Source: CAVWDU01 sp963753815 (GTDB lineage Bacteria > Pseudomonadota > Gammaproteobacteria > Pseudomonadales > Halieaceae). From it: a stretch of DNA of 64,000 nt. The notes below the pieces were generated by a model. The model searched no databases. It had not been told where the DNA came from and was given only the letters and a program-made list of their open reading frames with translations. The stretch spans positions 868,001-932,000 of the forward strand of contig CAVWDU010000004.1 in NCBI GenBank assembly GCA_963753815.1, given 5' to 3'. The translations under genes and the position numbers were made by a program. Each line of letters opens with the position of its first letter. The stretch's first letter is position 1. Of the stretch, positions 18,545 to 27,432 are shown piece after piece.

Positions 18545-19528
18545 TCAGTTGGCCACCTGCAGGACGATCTTGCCGATGTGCTCGCTGCTCTCCATCAGGC
18601 GGTGGGCCGCCGGGGCTTCGTGCAGGGGGAAACAGCGGTACACCACGGGCTTGATCTCTCCCGCGGCCAGCTTCGGCCAGATCTGCGAGCGCAGGTCGGC
18701 GGCTATCACCGCCTTGGCGGCGATGCTCTGGGGCCGCAATGTAGAACCCGTCAGGGTCAATCGTTTTGTCAGCAGGGGCAGGAAGTTCACGGTCGCCTCG
18801 AAACCCGCCTGGAAGGCAATATTGACAACCCGGCCATCGGCCGCCGCAAGCGCCAGGTTACGGCCGACGTACTCGCCACCGACCATATCCAGGATCACGT
18901 CAACCCCGCCACCATCGGTCGCGTCAAGCAGGGTCGCGACGAAGTCCTGTTCCCGGTAATTGACAGCCAGGTCAGCGCCCAACTCGCGACAGGCGTCGCA
19001 TTTGGCGGTCGAGCCCGCAGTCGCGTAGACCGTTGCGCCCATCGCCCTGGCCATCTGAATCGCGGCGACCCCGATCCCGGAAGATCCGCCGTGCACAAGA
19101 AAAGTCTCGCCGGTCTGGAGGTTGCCTCGCCGGAATACGTTTGACCAGACCGTGAAGAAGGTCTCGGGAAGTGCCGCGGCCTGCACCGCATCCAGCCCCG
19201 TCGGCACCGGGAGACACTGGCCGGCCGGCACGGCGACGAACTCTGCATAGCCGCCGCCGTTGGTGAGCGCACAAACGCGGTCACCTGCGGCCCAACCCTG
19301 CACGCCCTCGCCCACTGCTGCCACGGTACCGGCGACCTCAAGCCCCGGCAGGTCGGTTGCACCCGGTGGCGGCGGATAGAGCCCCCGGCGCTGGGCGACG
19401 TCGGGACGGTTGACACCCGCCGCCTCCACCGCGACCAGCAATTCCCCGCTACCCGGCTGCGGCGGCTCGCGCTCCGCCAACCTGAGGACGTCCGGACCAC
19501 CGGGCTCACTGATCTCTACAACACGCAA
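18545..19528 (-). CDS. NAD(P)H:quinone oxidoreductase, zinc-independent MDR family
   Basis: A cytoplasmic medium-chain dehydrogenase/reductase of 327 residues like human PIG3 and bacterial QOR, reducing quinones or activated alkenes with NADPH. I choose TTG 19528 because GGGGAGGA lies 7 bases before it and the product starts MRVVEISEPGGPDVL; GTG 19555 would add nine residues without a ribosome site. It has the GroES-like N-domain with AAGVNRPDVAQRRGLYPPPPG and the dinucleotide motif VHGGSSGIGVAAIQMARAMGA. The structural zinc cysteines of alcohol dehydrogenases are absent. It lies 59 bases downstream of icd on the same strand. Confidence 0.9.
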   Translation of the reverse strand: MRVVEISEPGGPDVLRLAEREPPQPGSGELLVAVEAAGVNRPDVAQRRGLYPPPPGATDLPGLEVAGTVAAVGEGVQGWAAGDRVCALTNGGGYAEFVAVPAGQCLPVPTGLDAVQAAALPETFFTVWSNVFRRGNLQTGETFLVHGGSSGIGVAAIQMARAMGATVYATAGSTAKCDACRELGADLAVNYREQDFVATLLDATDGGGVDVILDMVGGEYVGRNLALAAADGRVVNIAFQAGFEATVNFLPLLTKRLTLTGSTLRPQSIAAKAVIAADLRSQIWPKLAAGEIKPVVYRCFPLHEAPAAHRLMESSEHIGKIVLQVAN

Positions 19529-19587
19529 CCGCCAATCCTCCCCAGTCTGCGCCACCCAGCCGCCGACCAGCGGCAGCCATCTGGCAT

Positions 19588-20841
19588 TTACATATTGGCC
19601 ACGATGGCCTGGCCGAACTCGGAGCAGCTCACCAGCGTCGCGTCGTCCATCAACCGTTCGAAATCGTAGGTGACCGTCCCCGCCTGGATAGCACCGTTCA
19701 TCCCGTCGATAATCAGATCGGCAGCCTCATTCCAGCCCATGTGTCTCAGCATCATCTCCGCTGACAGGATCAGGGAGCCCGGGTTGACCTTGTCCTGCCC
19801 GGCGTACTTGGGCGCCGTGCCGTGGGTGGCCTCGAACAGGGCAATCGTGTCCGAGAGATTCGCACCCGGAGCGATACCGATGCCGCCTACCTGGGCAGCC
19901 AGCGCGTCAGAGAGGTAGTCGCCATTCAGGTTGAGAGTGGCAACGACGCTGTACTCCGCGGGACGGGTGAGAATCTGCTGCAACATGGCATCGGCGATCA
20001 CGTCCTTGATCACGATCTCCTTGCCGTTGTTGGGATTCTTGATCGCCACCCAGGGTCCGCCATCCAGCAACTCGCCGCCGAACTCCTCCTGGGCCAGTTC
20101 GTAGCCCCAGTCGCGGAATGCGCCTTCGGTGAATTTCATGATGTTACCCTTATGCACCAGGGTCACGGAGGGCAGATCCTGGTCGATTGCGTACTGAATA
20201 GCCTTGCGCACCAGCCTTTGGGTTCCCTCTTTCGACACCGGCTTGATCCCGATACCGACATTCTGGGGGAAACGTATCTTGGTCGCGCCCATCTCGTTGA
20301 TGATGAAGTCGACCACCTTCTGCGCCTCTTCGGTACCGGCCTGGTACTCGATGCCGGCGTATATGTCTTCGGAGTTTTCCCTGAAGATCACCATGTTGCA
20401 GGCGCCGGGATCCTTCACCGGCGAGGGCACCCCCTCGAACCAGCGCACCGGGCGGAGACAGGTGTACAGGTCCATCTCCTGGCGCAACGCCACGTTAAGC
20501 GAGCGGAATCCACCACCGACCGGGGTGGTCAGCGGCCCCTTGATCGCCACGGCGTACTCGCGGATGGCGTCCAGCGTCTCCTCGGGAAACCAGTCGCCGT
20601 CGTAGAGTTCCGCCGCCTTCTCGCCAGTGAAAATTTCCATCCAGGAAATCTTGCGCTGGCCGCCGTAGGCTTTTTCCACCGCGGCGTTGACCACGTCGAT
20701 CATCACCGGGCTGATGTCGACACCGATACCATCGCCCTCGATGTAGGGAATGATGGGGTTGTCGGGGACGTTCAGGCTGTGATCATCGTTGACGGTGATC
20801 TTTTCTCCCGCGGTGGGAACCTGAATATGCTTGTAACCCAT
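19588..20841 (-). CDS. icd: Isocitrate dehydrogenase, NADP-dependent
   Basis: The TCA-cycle enzyme converting isocitrate to 2-oxoglutarate, 417 residues, the usual type-I homodimer size. GDGIGVDISPVM starts the Rossmann-like part. GGGFRSLNVALRQ carries the active-site serine that AceK phosphorylates in E. coli. HGTAPKYAGQDKVNPGS has the Lys-Tyr pair that selects NADP. It is divergent from rluE, as in E. coli. Confidence 0.97.
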   Translation of the reverse strand: MGYKHIQVPTAGEKITVNDDHSLNVPDNPIIPYIEGDGIGVDISPVMIDVVNAAVEKAYGGQRKISWMEIFTGEKAAELYDGDWFPEETLDAIREYAVAIKGPLTTPVGGGFRSLNVALRQEMDLYTCLRPVRWFEGVPSPVKDPGACNMVIFRENSEDIYAGIEYQAGTEEAQKVVDFIINEMGATKIRFPQNVGIGIKPVSKEGTQRLVRKAIQYAIDQDLPSVTLVHKGNIMKFTEGAFRDWGYELAQEEFGGELLDGGPWVAIKNPNNGKEIVIKDVIADAMLQQILTRPAEYSVVATLNLNGDYLSDALAAQVGGIGIAPGANLSDTIALFEATHGTAPKYAGQDKVNPGSLILSAEMMLRHMGWNEAADLIIDGMNGAIQAGTVTYDFERLMDDATLVSCSEFGQAIVANM

Positions 20842-20920
20842 GGCAAAACTCCATTGTTCGGTGATCGGACATCAGGACGGGTCAAAACCGGCAGTGACCC
20901 GCATAAATAAAGCGGCGCGT

Positions 20921-20948
20921 AGTATAACATGGCTCCTCTTCCTGTCTT
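20921..20948 (-). promoter_or_regulatory. Candidate icd promoter
   Basis: On the minus strand AAGACA (20948-20943), a 16-bp spacer and TATACT (20926-20921) make a four-of-six plus five-of-six sigma-70 match about 80 bp upstream of the icd ATG. Confidence 0.4.
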
Positions 20949-21044
20949 GCGCGCGGGGCTCCGCCAGCGGCGGAAAAACACGCCTGTCCGTCCACGGCCT
21001 CGACTGGCGGGACAACTTCCTCCCTGACAGCTAGACTCATCCGC

Positions 21045-21698
21045 ATGGCCGCCCTCATCCTTTTCAACAAGCCCTACCGCGTGCTCAGCCAGTTCACCGA
21101 CACGGCGGGTCGCCGGACCCTGGCCGACTACCTGGATGCGCCGGGTTTTCGCGTCGCCGGACGCCTCGATTATGACTCTGAGGGGCTGCTCCTGCTCACC
21201 GACAACGGCACGCTGCAGCAACGTATCGCCAATCCCCGCCACCACCTGTGGAAAACCTACCTCGTGCAGGTCGAGGGGGAGATTTCCGGCGCGGCGTTGC
21301 AGTCACTGACTCGCGGGGTATCACTCAAGGACGGCGGTACCCGGCCGGCCAGAGCCCGGCGGGTTGACCCGCCCGAGGCACTCTGGCGCCGCGATCCACC
21401 CGTCCGCCGGCGGCTGAGCGTCGCCGACAGTTGGCTGGAACTGTCACTGCGTGAGGGCCGCAACCGCCAGGTGCGACGGATGACTGCCGCGGTCGGCTTC
21501 CCCACCCTGCGCCTGGTGCGCCTGCAGATCGGCGACTGGCGCGTAGACAGGCTCTGCCCGGGCGAAAGCCGGCGGTTGACCGTCCACGTCGGTGGTCGCC
21601 AACGAGGGGGGGATCGCGATGACCCAATGGCGGCCGAACGTTACCGTGGCAACAGTCGTCACCCGCGAGCAGAGATACCTGCTGGTGGAAGAGCGTGA
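21045..21698 (+). CDS. rluE: 23S rRNA pseudouridine synthase RluE
   Basis: An RsuA-family pseudouridine synthase modifying U2457 of 23S rRNA. It begins MAALILFNKPYRVLSQFTD without an S4 domain, as RluE does. The catalytic motif is VAGRLDYDSEGLLLLTDNG with the key Asp in GRLDYDSEG. SLREGRNRQVRRM is the conserved end motif. The frame runs to 21698, 80 bases into nudJ, whereas homology seems to end near CPGESRRLTV; the last ~40 Arg/Gly-rich residues look like read-through from a lost stop. Confidence 0.92.
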   Translation: MAALILFNKPYRVLSQFTDTAGRRTLADYLDAPGFRVAGRLDYDSEGLLLLTDNGTLQQRIANPRHHLWKTYLVQVEGEISGAALQSLTRGVSLKDGGTRPARARRVDPPEALWRRDPPVRRRLSVADSWLELSLREGRNRQVRRMTAAVGFPTLRLVRLQIGDWRVDRLCPGESRRLTVHVGGRQRGGDRDDPMAAERYRGNSRHPRAEIPAGGRA

Positions 21699-22071
21699 CA
21701 AGCATGCGGGGAAACTCGTCTTCAACCAGCCCGCGGGACACCTGGAGGCGGGAGAAACACTGTGCGCGGCTGCCGTGCGCGAAACACTGGAGGAAACCCG
21801 CTGGGAGGTCAGGCTGGTGGGCGTCATCGGTATCGGCCTGTACACTGCCCCCGGCAACGCGATCACTTACTATCGCACGACCTTTCTAGCCGAGCCTGTG
21901 CAAGAGCACGCTGATGCTGATCTCGATCCCGATATCCTGCGTTGCCACTGGCTGGACTACGGTGAAATCATCGACCGATCTGATAGAATGCGCAGCCCCC
22001 TGGTGCTGCAGGCCATCGAGAAGCACCGGCGCGGCATCTGTTATCCACTGGACCTGATTGACAGCGCATGA
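21619..22071 (+). CDS. nudJ: NUDIX phosphatase NudJ
   Basis: A cytoplasmic NUDIX hydrolase of 150 residues; the E. coli protein cleaves hydroxymethylpyrimidine pyrophosphate and nucleoside di- and triphosphates. ATG 21619 follows AGGGGGGG and gives MTQWRPNVTVATVVTREQRYLLVEE. The NUDIX box is GHLEAGETLCAAAVRETLEE. It lies inside the 3' end of rluE in another frame and overlaps mnmA by 4 bp (ATGA), keeping the E. coli order. Confidence 0.94.
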   Translation: MTQWRPNVTVATVVTREQRYLLVEERDKHAGKLVFNQPAGHLEAGETLCAAAVRETLEETRWEVRLVGVIGIGLYTAPGNAITYYRTTFLAEPVQEHADADLDPDILRCHWLDYGEIIDRSDRMRSPLVLQAIEKHRRGICYPLDLIDSA

Positions 22072-23189
22072 ATGCAGGCAACGTATCCCCGGCCGGAAGC
22101 ACCGCCGACGACCGCCACAAAGTCATCGTCGGCATGTCCGGCGGGGTCGACTCATCGGTCGCCGCCCTCCTCCTCAAGCAGCAGGGCTATGAGGTCGAAG
22201 GCCTGTTCATGAAGAACTGGGACGAGGACGACGGCACTGAATATTGCACGGCAAAGGCCGACCTGGCTGATGCCGAGGCGGTTGCAAAGGCGCTGGACAT
22301 ACGCCTCCACAGCGCTAATTTCGCCGCCGAATACTGGGACAATGTGTTCGAGCACTTCCTGGAGGAGTACCGCGCCGGGCGCACACCCAACCCCGACATC
22401 CTGTGCAACCGCGAGATCAAGTTCAGGGCATTTCTGGACTACGCGCTCATGCTGGGCGCAGACCTCATTGCCACCGGCCACTATGCCCGGCGCGGCGACG
22501 GCCGACACAGTGCCCTGCTCAAAGGCACGGATCCGGACAAGGACCAGAGCTACTTCCTGCACGCGGTGGGACACACGGAATTCGAGCGGACGTTGTTTCC
22601 GCTCGGCCAGTTGCACAAGAGCGACGTGCGCCGACTCGCGGCCGCACATGGCCTGACAACGCACGACAAGAAAGACTCCACCGGCATCTGCTTCATCGGA
22701 GAACGGCGTTTTCGGGACTTCCTGCAGCGCTATCTGCCGGCGCAACCCGGCGAGATACGCAGCCTGGAAGGAGAGCACCTCGGCCAGCACCAGGGGCTCA
22801 TGTACCACACTATCGGGCAGCGCCAGGGACTCGGGATCGGCGGCCTCGCCGGGCACGGCGACGCGCCGTGGTACGTAGCGGGCAAGGATCTCGACAGCAA
22901 CACCCTGCTGGTTGTCCAGGGCAATGACAACCCGGCTCTGTTCCATCGCTCGCTGGAGACGGCACCGCCGCTGTGGATAGCGGGCGTCGCCCCGGAATTC
23001 CCCCTGCCGTGCCGGGCCAAGGTGCGCTACCGGCAAGCGGATCAGGATTGCGTGGTCAGCGCTGCACCCGGAGGTTGTCGGGTCGACTTCCGTTCCCGGC
23101 AACGCGCCGTCACGCCCGGGCAATCGGTGGTTTTCTACGACGGCGACACCTGCCTCGGAGGCGCCGTGATAGAGCGGGTCGCCCAATGA
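22068..23189 (+). CDS. mnmA: tRNA-specific 2-thiouridylase MnmA
   Basis: A cytoplasmic enzyme of 373 residues that installs sulfur at U34 of tRNA-Lys, Glu and Gln using the Tus relay. The PP-loop is VIVGMSGGVDSSVAA. The catalytic cysteines are Cys113 in DILCNREIKF and Cys208 in GICFIGERRF. It overlaps nudJ and hflD by 4 bp each, so the three are translationally coupled. Confidence 0.97.
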   Translation: MNAGNVSPAGSTADDRHKVIVGMSGGVDSSVAALLLKQQGYEVEGLFMKNWDEDDGTEYCTAKADLADAEAVAKALDIRLHSANFAAEYWDNVFEHFLEEYRAGRTPNPDILCNREIKFRAFLDYALMLGADLIATGHYARRGDGRHSALLKGTDPDKDQSYFLHAVGHTEFERTLFPLGQLHKSDVRRLAAAHGLTTHDKKDSTGICFIGERRFRDFLQRYLPAQPGEIRSLEGEHLGQHQGLMYHTIGQRQGLGIGGLAGHGDAPWYVAGKDLDSNTLLVVQGNDNPALFHRSLETAPPLWIAGVAPEFPLPCRAKVRYRQADQDCVVSAAPGGCRVDFRSRQRAVTPGQSVVFYDGDTCLGGAVIERVAQ

Positions 23190-23833
23190 CCGACAACGCG
23201 GCCCAGGGCAGGCTGGAACAACAGGTCATCGCCCTGGCAGGGGTTGCCCAGGCCGCGCGCCTGGTCGACCAGGTTTCCAGGACCGGCAGTTACCCGATCG
23301 AGTTCCTGGAGCCCAGTATCCACAGCCTGTTCGTGTTCGACCCGCAGACCGTCGAAGACATTTACGGCGGTATCGCCGGGGTCAAACTGGGACTGCACAA
23401 CCTGAGCAGCCTGCTGGCCAATCAGCAGCAGGTGGAGCACCGGGACATGGTGCGCTACGTGTTCGGCATTCTCTACCTGGAACGCAAGTTTGCCGCTGAC
23501 CAGGGCATGATGTCCGTGGTTCGCTCTCGTCTTGAACACACCAGTTTCCGGGCGGAGCATTTCGCCAATCACGTAAATGAGCTCTGCCATGCCGTTTCCG
23601 CCATCTACGAGGACACCCTCAGCAAACAGAAATTCCGCATCAAGGTGACCGGCAGCGCCCAGCACCTGCAGAATCCGCGCAACGCGGAGATCATCCGCGC
23701 ACTGTTGCTCGCAGGAGTGCGCGCGGCTTTCCTGTGGCGACAACTGGGCGGTCACCGCTGGCGGATGCTGGTGCAACGCAAGCGCATGCTGACTGTCTCA
23801 CAGAACCTGTCCCGCGGACTGGGCGTGGTGTAG
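23186..23833 (+). CDS. hflD: High frequency lysogenization protein HflD homologue
   Basis: A 215-residue all-helical protein associated with the inner membrane. In E. coli it influences phage lambda CII stability; its housekeeping role is unclear. The start is ATG 23186, overlapping the mnmA stop. Typical phrases are LAGVAQAARLVDQVSRTG, FVFDPQTVEDIYGGIAGVKLGL and SGSAQHLQNP-like VTGSAQHLQNPRNAEIIRALLLAG. Its place between mnmA and purB is the conserved one. Confidence 0.93.
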   Translation: MTDNAAQGRLEQQVIALAGVAQAARLVDQVSRTGSYPIEFLEPSIHSLFVFDPQTVEDIYGGIAGVKLGLHNLSSLLANQQQVEHRDMVRYVFGILYLERKFAADQGMMSVVRSRLEHTSFRAEHFANHVNELCHAVSAIYEDTLSKQKFRIKVTGSAQHLQNPRNAEIIRALLLAGVRAAFLWRQLGGHRWRMLVQRKRMLTVSQNLSRGLGVV

Positions 23834-23864
23834 AATCCGGACGTGAACGGGTGGAGAGAACAGC

Positions 23865-25238
23865 ATGGAATTTTCCGCACTCAGCGCGGTTTCACCCATC
23901 GACGGCAGGTACGCCGGAAAAACCGCGGCACTGCGCGATGTATTCAGCGAGTACGGGTTGATCAAACGCCGCCTGCTGGTCGAAATACGGTGGTTACAAC
24001 ATCTCTCGGCCAGCGCCGGCATACCAGAGGTGCCGGCATTGTCCGCGGCTGCCGACGCGCGACTGCAGGCGATACTGGATAATTTCACGGCAGCCGAGGC
24101 CGAAAGCGTCAAGCAGATCGAAGCGACCACGAATCACGACGTCAAGGCCGTCGAGTACTACATCAAGCAGCAACTGGCGGATACCCCGGAACTTGCCGCC
24201 ATCTCCGAGTTCGTTCACTTTGCCTGCACCTCCGAGGATATCAACAATCTCGCCCATGCATTGATGCTGAGGGATGGCATGGAGGGCGTGGTCTGTCCGG
24301 CCATGGACGCGATCATCGAGGCACTGTCCGAACTCGCCCGCGAGAACGCCGCGGCCCCCATGCTGTCACGTACCCACGGACAGACGGCCAGCCCGACCAC
24401 CATGGGCAAGGAAGTGGCCAACACCGTTGCCAGACTGCGTCGGCAGAGACGGCTACTGGACAATGTCGACTACCTGGGCAAGATCAACGGCGCCGTCGGG
24501 AATTACAACGCCCATCTCGTCGCCTACCCGGATGTCGACTGGCCACACAGTGCCCGGGAGTTCGTGCAGTCGCTGGGGCTTGCGTGGAACCCGTACACGA
24601 CCCAGATCGAGCCGCACGACTACATGGCCGAATTGTTTGATGCGGTAGCCCGTTTCAATACCGTGCTGATCGATTTTTGCCGTGACTGCTGGGGTTACAT
24701 ATCACTGGGCTATTTTGGTCAGCGAACGGTGGCTGGCGAGGTCGGGTCGTCGACCATGCCCCACAAGGTGAACCCGATCGACTTTGAAAACGCCGAGGGA
24801 AACCTGGGTATCGCCAACGCTCTCTTCGACCACCTCGCCGGGAAATTACCCATCTCGCGCTGGCAAAGAGACCTGACGGACAGCACCGTATTGCGCAACA
24901 CGGGTGTCGGCATGGGTTACAGTCTCATCGCCTACCAGGCCTGCCTCAAGGGCATCGGCAAACTTGAACTCAATCGGGAACGTCTTCAGGACGACCTCGA
25001 ACAGAGCTGGGAGGTGCTGGCTGAGCCGATCCAGACGGTAATGCGTCGTTACGGGGTGGAACAGCCCTACGAGAAACTCAAGGAACTCACGCGGGGGCGC
25101 ACGATGACCCGCGAAGTGATACAGGATTTCATCGCCGGGCTGGAGATTCCGGAAACCGCCCGGCAGCAATTGCTTGCATTACGCCCCGATACCTACACGG
25201 GCAACGCGGCGGCCCAGGCCGACGCCATCGAACAGTGA
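23865..25238 (+). CDS. purB: Adenylosuccinate lyase
   Basis: A purine enzyme of 457 residues that cleaves SAICAR and adenylosuccinate to fumarate plus AICAR or AMP. It starts MEFSALSAVSPIDGRYAGK. Superfamily signatures are EATTNHDVKAVEYY (with the catalytic His), SRTHGQTASPTTMGKE and the flexible signature loop GSSTMPHKVNPIDFENAEGN. The stop overlaps roxA by 4 bp. Confidence 0.97.
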   Translation: MEFSALSAVSPIDGRYAGKTAALRDVFSEYGLIKRRLLVEIRWLQHLSASAGIPEVPALSAAADARLQAILDNFTAAEAESVKQIEATTNHDVKAVEYYIKQQLADTPELAAISEFVHFACTSEDINNLAHALMLRDGMEGVVCPAMDAIIEALSELARENAAAPMLSRTHGQTASPTTMGKEVANTVARLRRQRRLLDNVDYLGKINGAVGNYNAHLVAYPDVDWPHSAREFVQSLGLAWNPYTTQIEPHDYMAELFDAVARFNTVLIDFCRDCWGYISLGYFGQRTVAGEVGSSTMPHKVNPIDFENAEGNLGIANALFDHLAGKLPISRWQRDLTDSTVLRNTGVGMGYSLIAYQACLKGIGKLELNRERLQDDLEQSWEVLAEPIQTVMRRYGVEQPYEKLKELTRGRTMTREVIQDFIAGLEIPETARQQLLALRPDTYTGNAAAQADAIEQ

Positions 25239-26368
25239 ACCCGGGCGCCACGCCACTGCAACTGGATTCAGAGACTTTCCTCGCCCGGTACTGGCAGCGT
25301 GAACACCTCCTGGTGCGCAACGCTCTGCCGGGCTTCAAACCGGACCTATCGGCGGACGAACTGGCGGGCCTCGCACTGGAAGCGAGCGTGGAGTCTCGTA
25401 TCGTCGAACTCACTGAATCGGCGTACCGTTTGCAGCACGGGCCGTTCACGGTCGCCGATTATCGTCGGTCCGGCCCCTGGACACTGCTCGTGCAGGGCGT
25501 CGACCGCCATGTTCCGGAGGTCGCCGGATTGTTGGCTGAGGTCGACTTTATTCCACGCTGGCGCATGGACGACGTGATGGTCAGCTATGCCGTGGACGGC
25601 GGTGGCGTGGGCCCGCATTACGACAACTACGACGTGTTTCTGTTGCAGGGCGATGGCGAGCGGCAGTGGCAGGTCGGCCAGCGGTGCGACAGCTCGACAC
25701 CGTTGCAAGCGCATGACGAGTTGCGCCTGCTGGCTGAATTCGAGCCTGTTGCGGAGTACCTGCTGCAACCCGGCGATATGCTGTACCTGCCCCCCGGCGT
25801 CGCGCATTGGGGCATCGCCCGCGGCGAATGCATGACGTTTTCGATCGGCTTCCGCGCCCCGCGTATCAATGACATGGTATCCCGGTGGGCCGATGACCTG
25901 CTGGAACAGATCGACCCCGAAGCCTTTTTCAGCGATCAGGGACTTTCGCCCGCCACGCGGCCTGGCGAGATCCGGCAGGAAGACCAGCAGCGTGCCCATT
26001 CACAATTGCGGGCTGCGGTTGACAGCGCCACCGATTGCCACTGGTTCGGTGAACTGGTGACCGAACAAGGCGCCTGCAACCCGGAGGAATACGACCTTGC
26101 CGCCGCCCTCGAAGCGAGTGCGACCGAGAGTGTCAGGGTGACGCTGTACCCGGGGGCAAGGCTGGCGTGGCAGGAGGATAACAACGGGATACTGGTGTTC
26201 GCCAATGGCGAGCCGCAGCTGCTTCCCGCGTCCATCCTGCCCCCGTTGATCACGCTCTGTAAAGGGCGCGGCCTGGAGTGGTCTGGAACCGGGCCATCAA
26301 CGTACCCGAAAGGATTACGCGCCTTGCTGGCGCACCTCTTTGCTTGCGGGTGTATCGATGTCGAATAG
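25235..26368 (+). CDS. roxA: Ribosomal protein L16 arginine 3-hydroxylase (RoxA/YcfD)
   Basis: A JmjC-type 2-oxoglutarate/Fe(II) oxygenase of 377 residues that hydroxylates an arginine of ribosomal protein L16 in E. coli. The metal ligands are visible: His128 and Asp130 in GPHYDNYDVF, and His191 in GVAHWGIA. The N-terminal FLARYWQREHLLVRNALPGF is the family opening, and the C-terminal winged-helix part is present. GTG 25235 overlaps the purB stop. Confidence 0.93.
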   Translation: MNPGATPLQLDSETFLARYWQREHLLVRNALPGFKPDLSADELAGLALEASVESRIVELTESAYRLQHGPFTVADYRRSGPWTLLVQGVDRHVPEVAGLLAEVDFIPRWRMDDVMVSYAVDGGGVGPHYDNYDVFLLQGDGERQWQVGQRCDSSTPLQAHDELRLLAEFEPVAEYLLQPGDMLYLPPGVAHWGIARGECMTFSIGFRAPRINDMVSRWADDLLEQIDPEAFFSDQGLSPATRPGEIRQEDQQRAHSQLRAAVDSATDCHWFGELVTEQGACNPEEYDLAAALEASATESVRVTLYPGARLAWQEDNNGILVFANGEPQLLPASILPPLITLCKGRGLEWSGTGPSTYPKGLRALLAHLFACGCIDVE

Positions 26369-27368
26369 ACGCTTGGACCATGGGACGCCGGAAAGCCACG
26401 AGGGCGCCACGACGATGCAGCCGCCTGATTTTGCGCCGGAATCGCTCTCGACCGGGGAATTAACGGTGCGCCAGGTGGATTGGGCCGAGGCGCAGAATGC
26501 GTTGCGCAGCATCCGCGAGCAGGTGTTCATCCTCGAACAGGGAGTGCCGCCCGAGATAGAAATCGACGGGCGAGACAAGGACGCCTACCATTTCCTCGGC
26601 ACGCTCGACGGCGTGCCTGTCGCCTGCGGCCGCCTGCAGCGCGATGGCAAGGTCAGCAGGATGGCAGTGCTCCCGGTACACCGGGGGCGTGACTTCGGCC
26701 GCCAGGTCCTGGAGGCGATCATTCAGGCCGCGGGCGGCCTCGGCATGGACCACCTGTACCTCCACGCGCAGGCCCATGCCGGGGGCTTCTATCGCAAGGC
26801 GGGGTTCGTCGGCTCCGGGGATATCTTCGACGAGGCTGATATTCCTCACATCGCCATGTCGCTGGACCTCCCCGGGGCGAAGTCTGAGGACGAACGTCGC
26901 ACAGGTGTGGGTTACCCCAGCCCCTTTGACACGTTGGCGGTCCGCCTCTGCGGCAGGGCGCGGCGGGAACTCCGGATTCTCAGTCCCGATCTCGATTTTC
27001 GTGTCTTTGACCGGCCCGAACTGGTGGACGCCGTCGCCGCTTTCGTCCGCGGGGGACACCAGGCCCGATTGCGCATTCTGATCGCCGACTCCCGTTCGCT
27101 GGTCGATCGCGGTCACCGACTGCTCGAACTGGCGCGCCGGATACCCAGCAAGGTGGTGATTCAGCGGCTCGCGGAGCATCCTCAGTGGAACGGGGAGACA
27201 GCGGTCATTTGCGACCGGGAGGCCGTGCTGGTCAGATCGGGCGACGACGACAATGGGGCGATCTACGAGCCCGATTCCCGCCCGGCCGCGCAGCGCTACA
27301 GCGAGCTATTCGAGGAGCTGTGGAAACGCAGCGAGCCCGATCCCGAACTGCGCAGCCTGAGGTTGTAG
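26358..27368 (+). CDS. GNAT acetyltransferase with C-terminal PLD-like domain
   Basis: A 336-residue, two-domain protein from ATG 26358, overlapping the roxA stop by 11 bp; ATG 26415 is a possible shorter start. Residues ~20-165 are an ElaA-like GNAT fold: IREQVFILEQGVPPEIEIDGRDKDAYHFLG, then the acetyl-CoA loop VLPVHRGRDFGRQVLEAI. The rest (~180-336) has FDTLAVRLCGRARRELRILSPDLDFRVFD and ARLRILIADSRSLVDRGHRLLELARR, the look of a phospholipase-D-like domain without a full HKD motif. The substrate is unknown. Confidence 0.8.
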   Translation: MSNRRLDHGTPESHEGATTMQPPDFAPESLSTGELTVRQVDWAEAQNALRSIREQVFILEQGVPPEIEIDGRDKDAYHFLGTLDGVPVACGRLQRDGKVSRMAVLPVHRGRDFGRQVLEAIIQAAGGLGMDHLYLHAQAHAGGFYRKAGFVGSGDIFDEADIPHIAMSLDLPGAKSEDERRTGVGYPSPFDTLAVRLCGRARRELRILSPDLDFRVFDRPELVDAVAAFVRGGHQARLRILIADSRSLVDRGHRLLELARRIPSKVVIQRLAEHPQWNGETAVICDREAVLVRSGDDDNGAIYEPDSRPAAQRYSELFEELWKRSEPDPELRSLRL

Positions 27369-27432
27369 CTCACGCCCGCTGCCAGGGTCGTTACTCGCCT
27401 GCGACCTTTCACAGGCCAGGGCCGCCTGGCAA

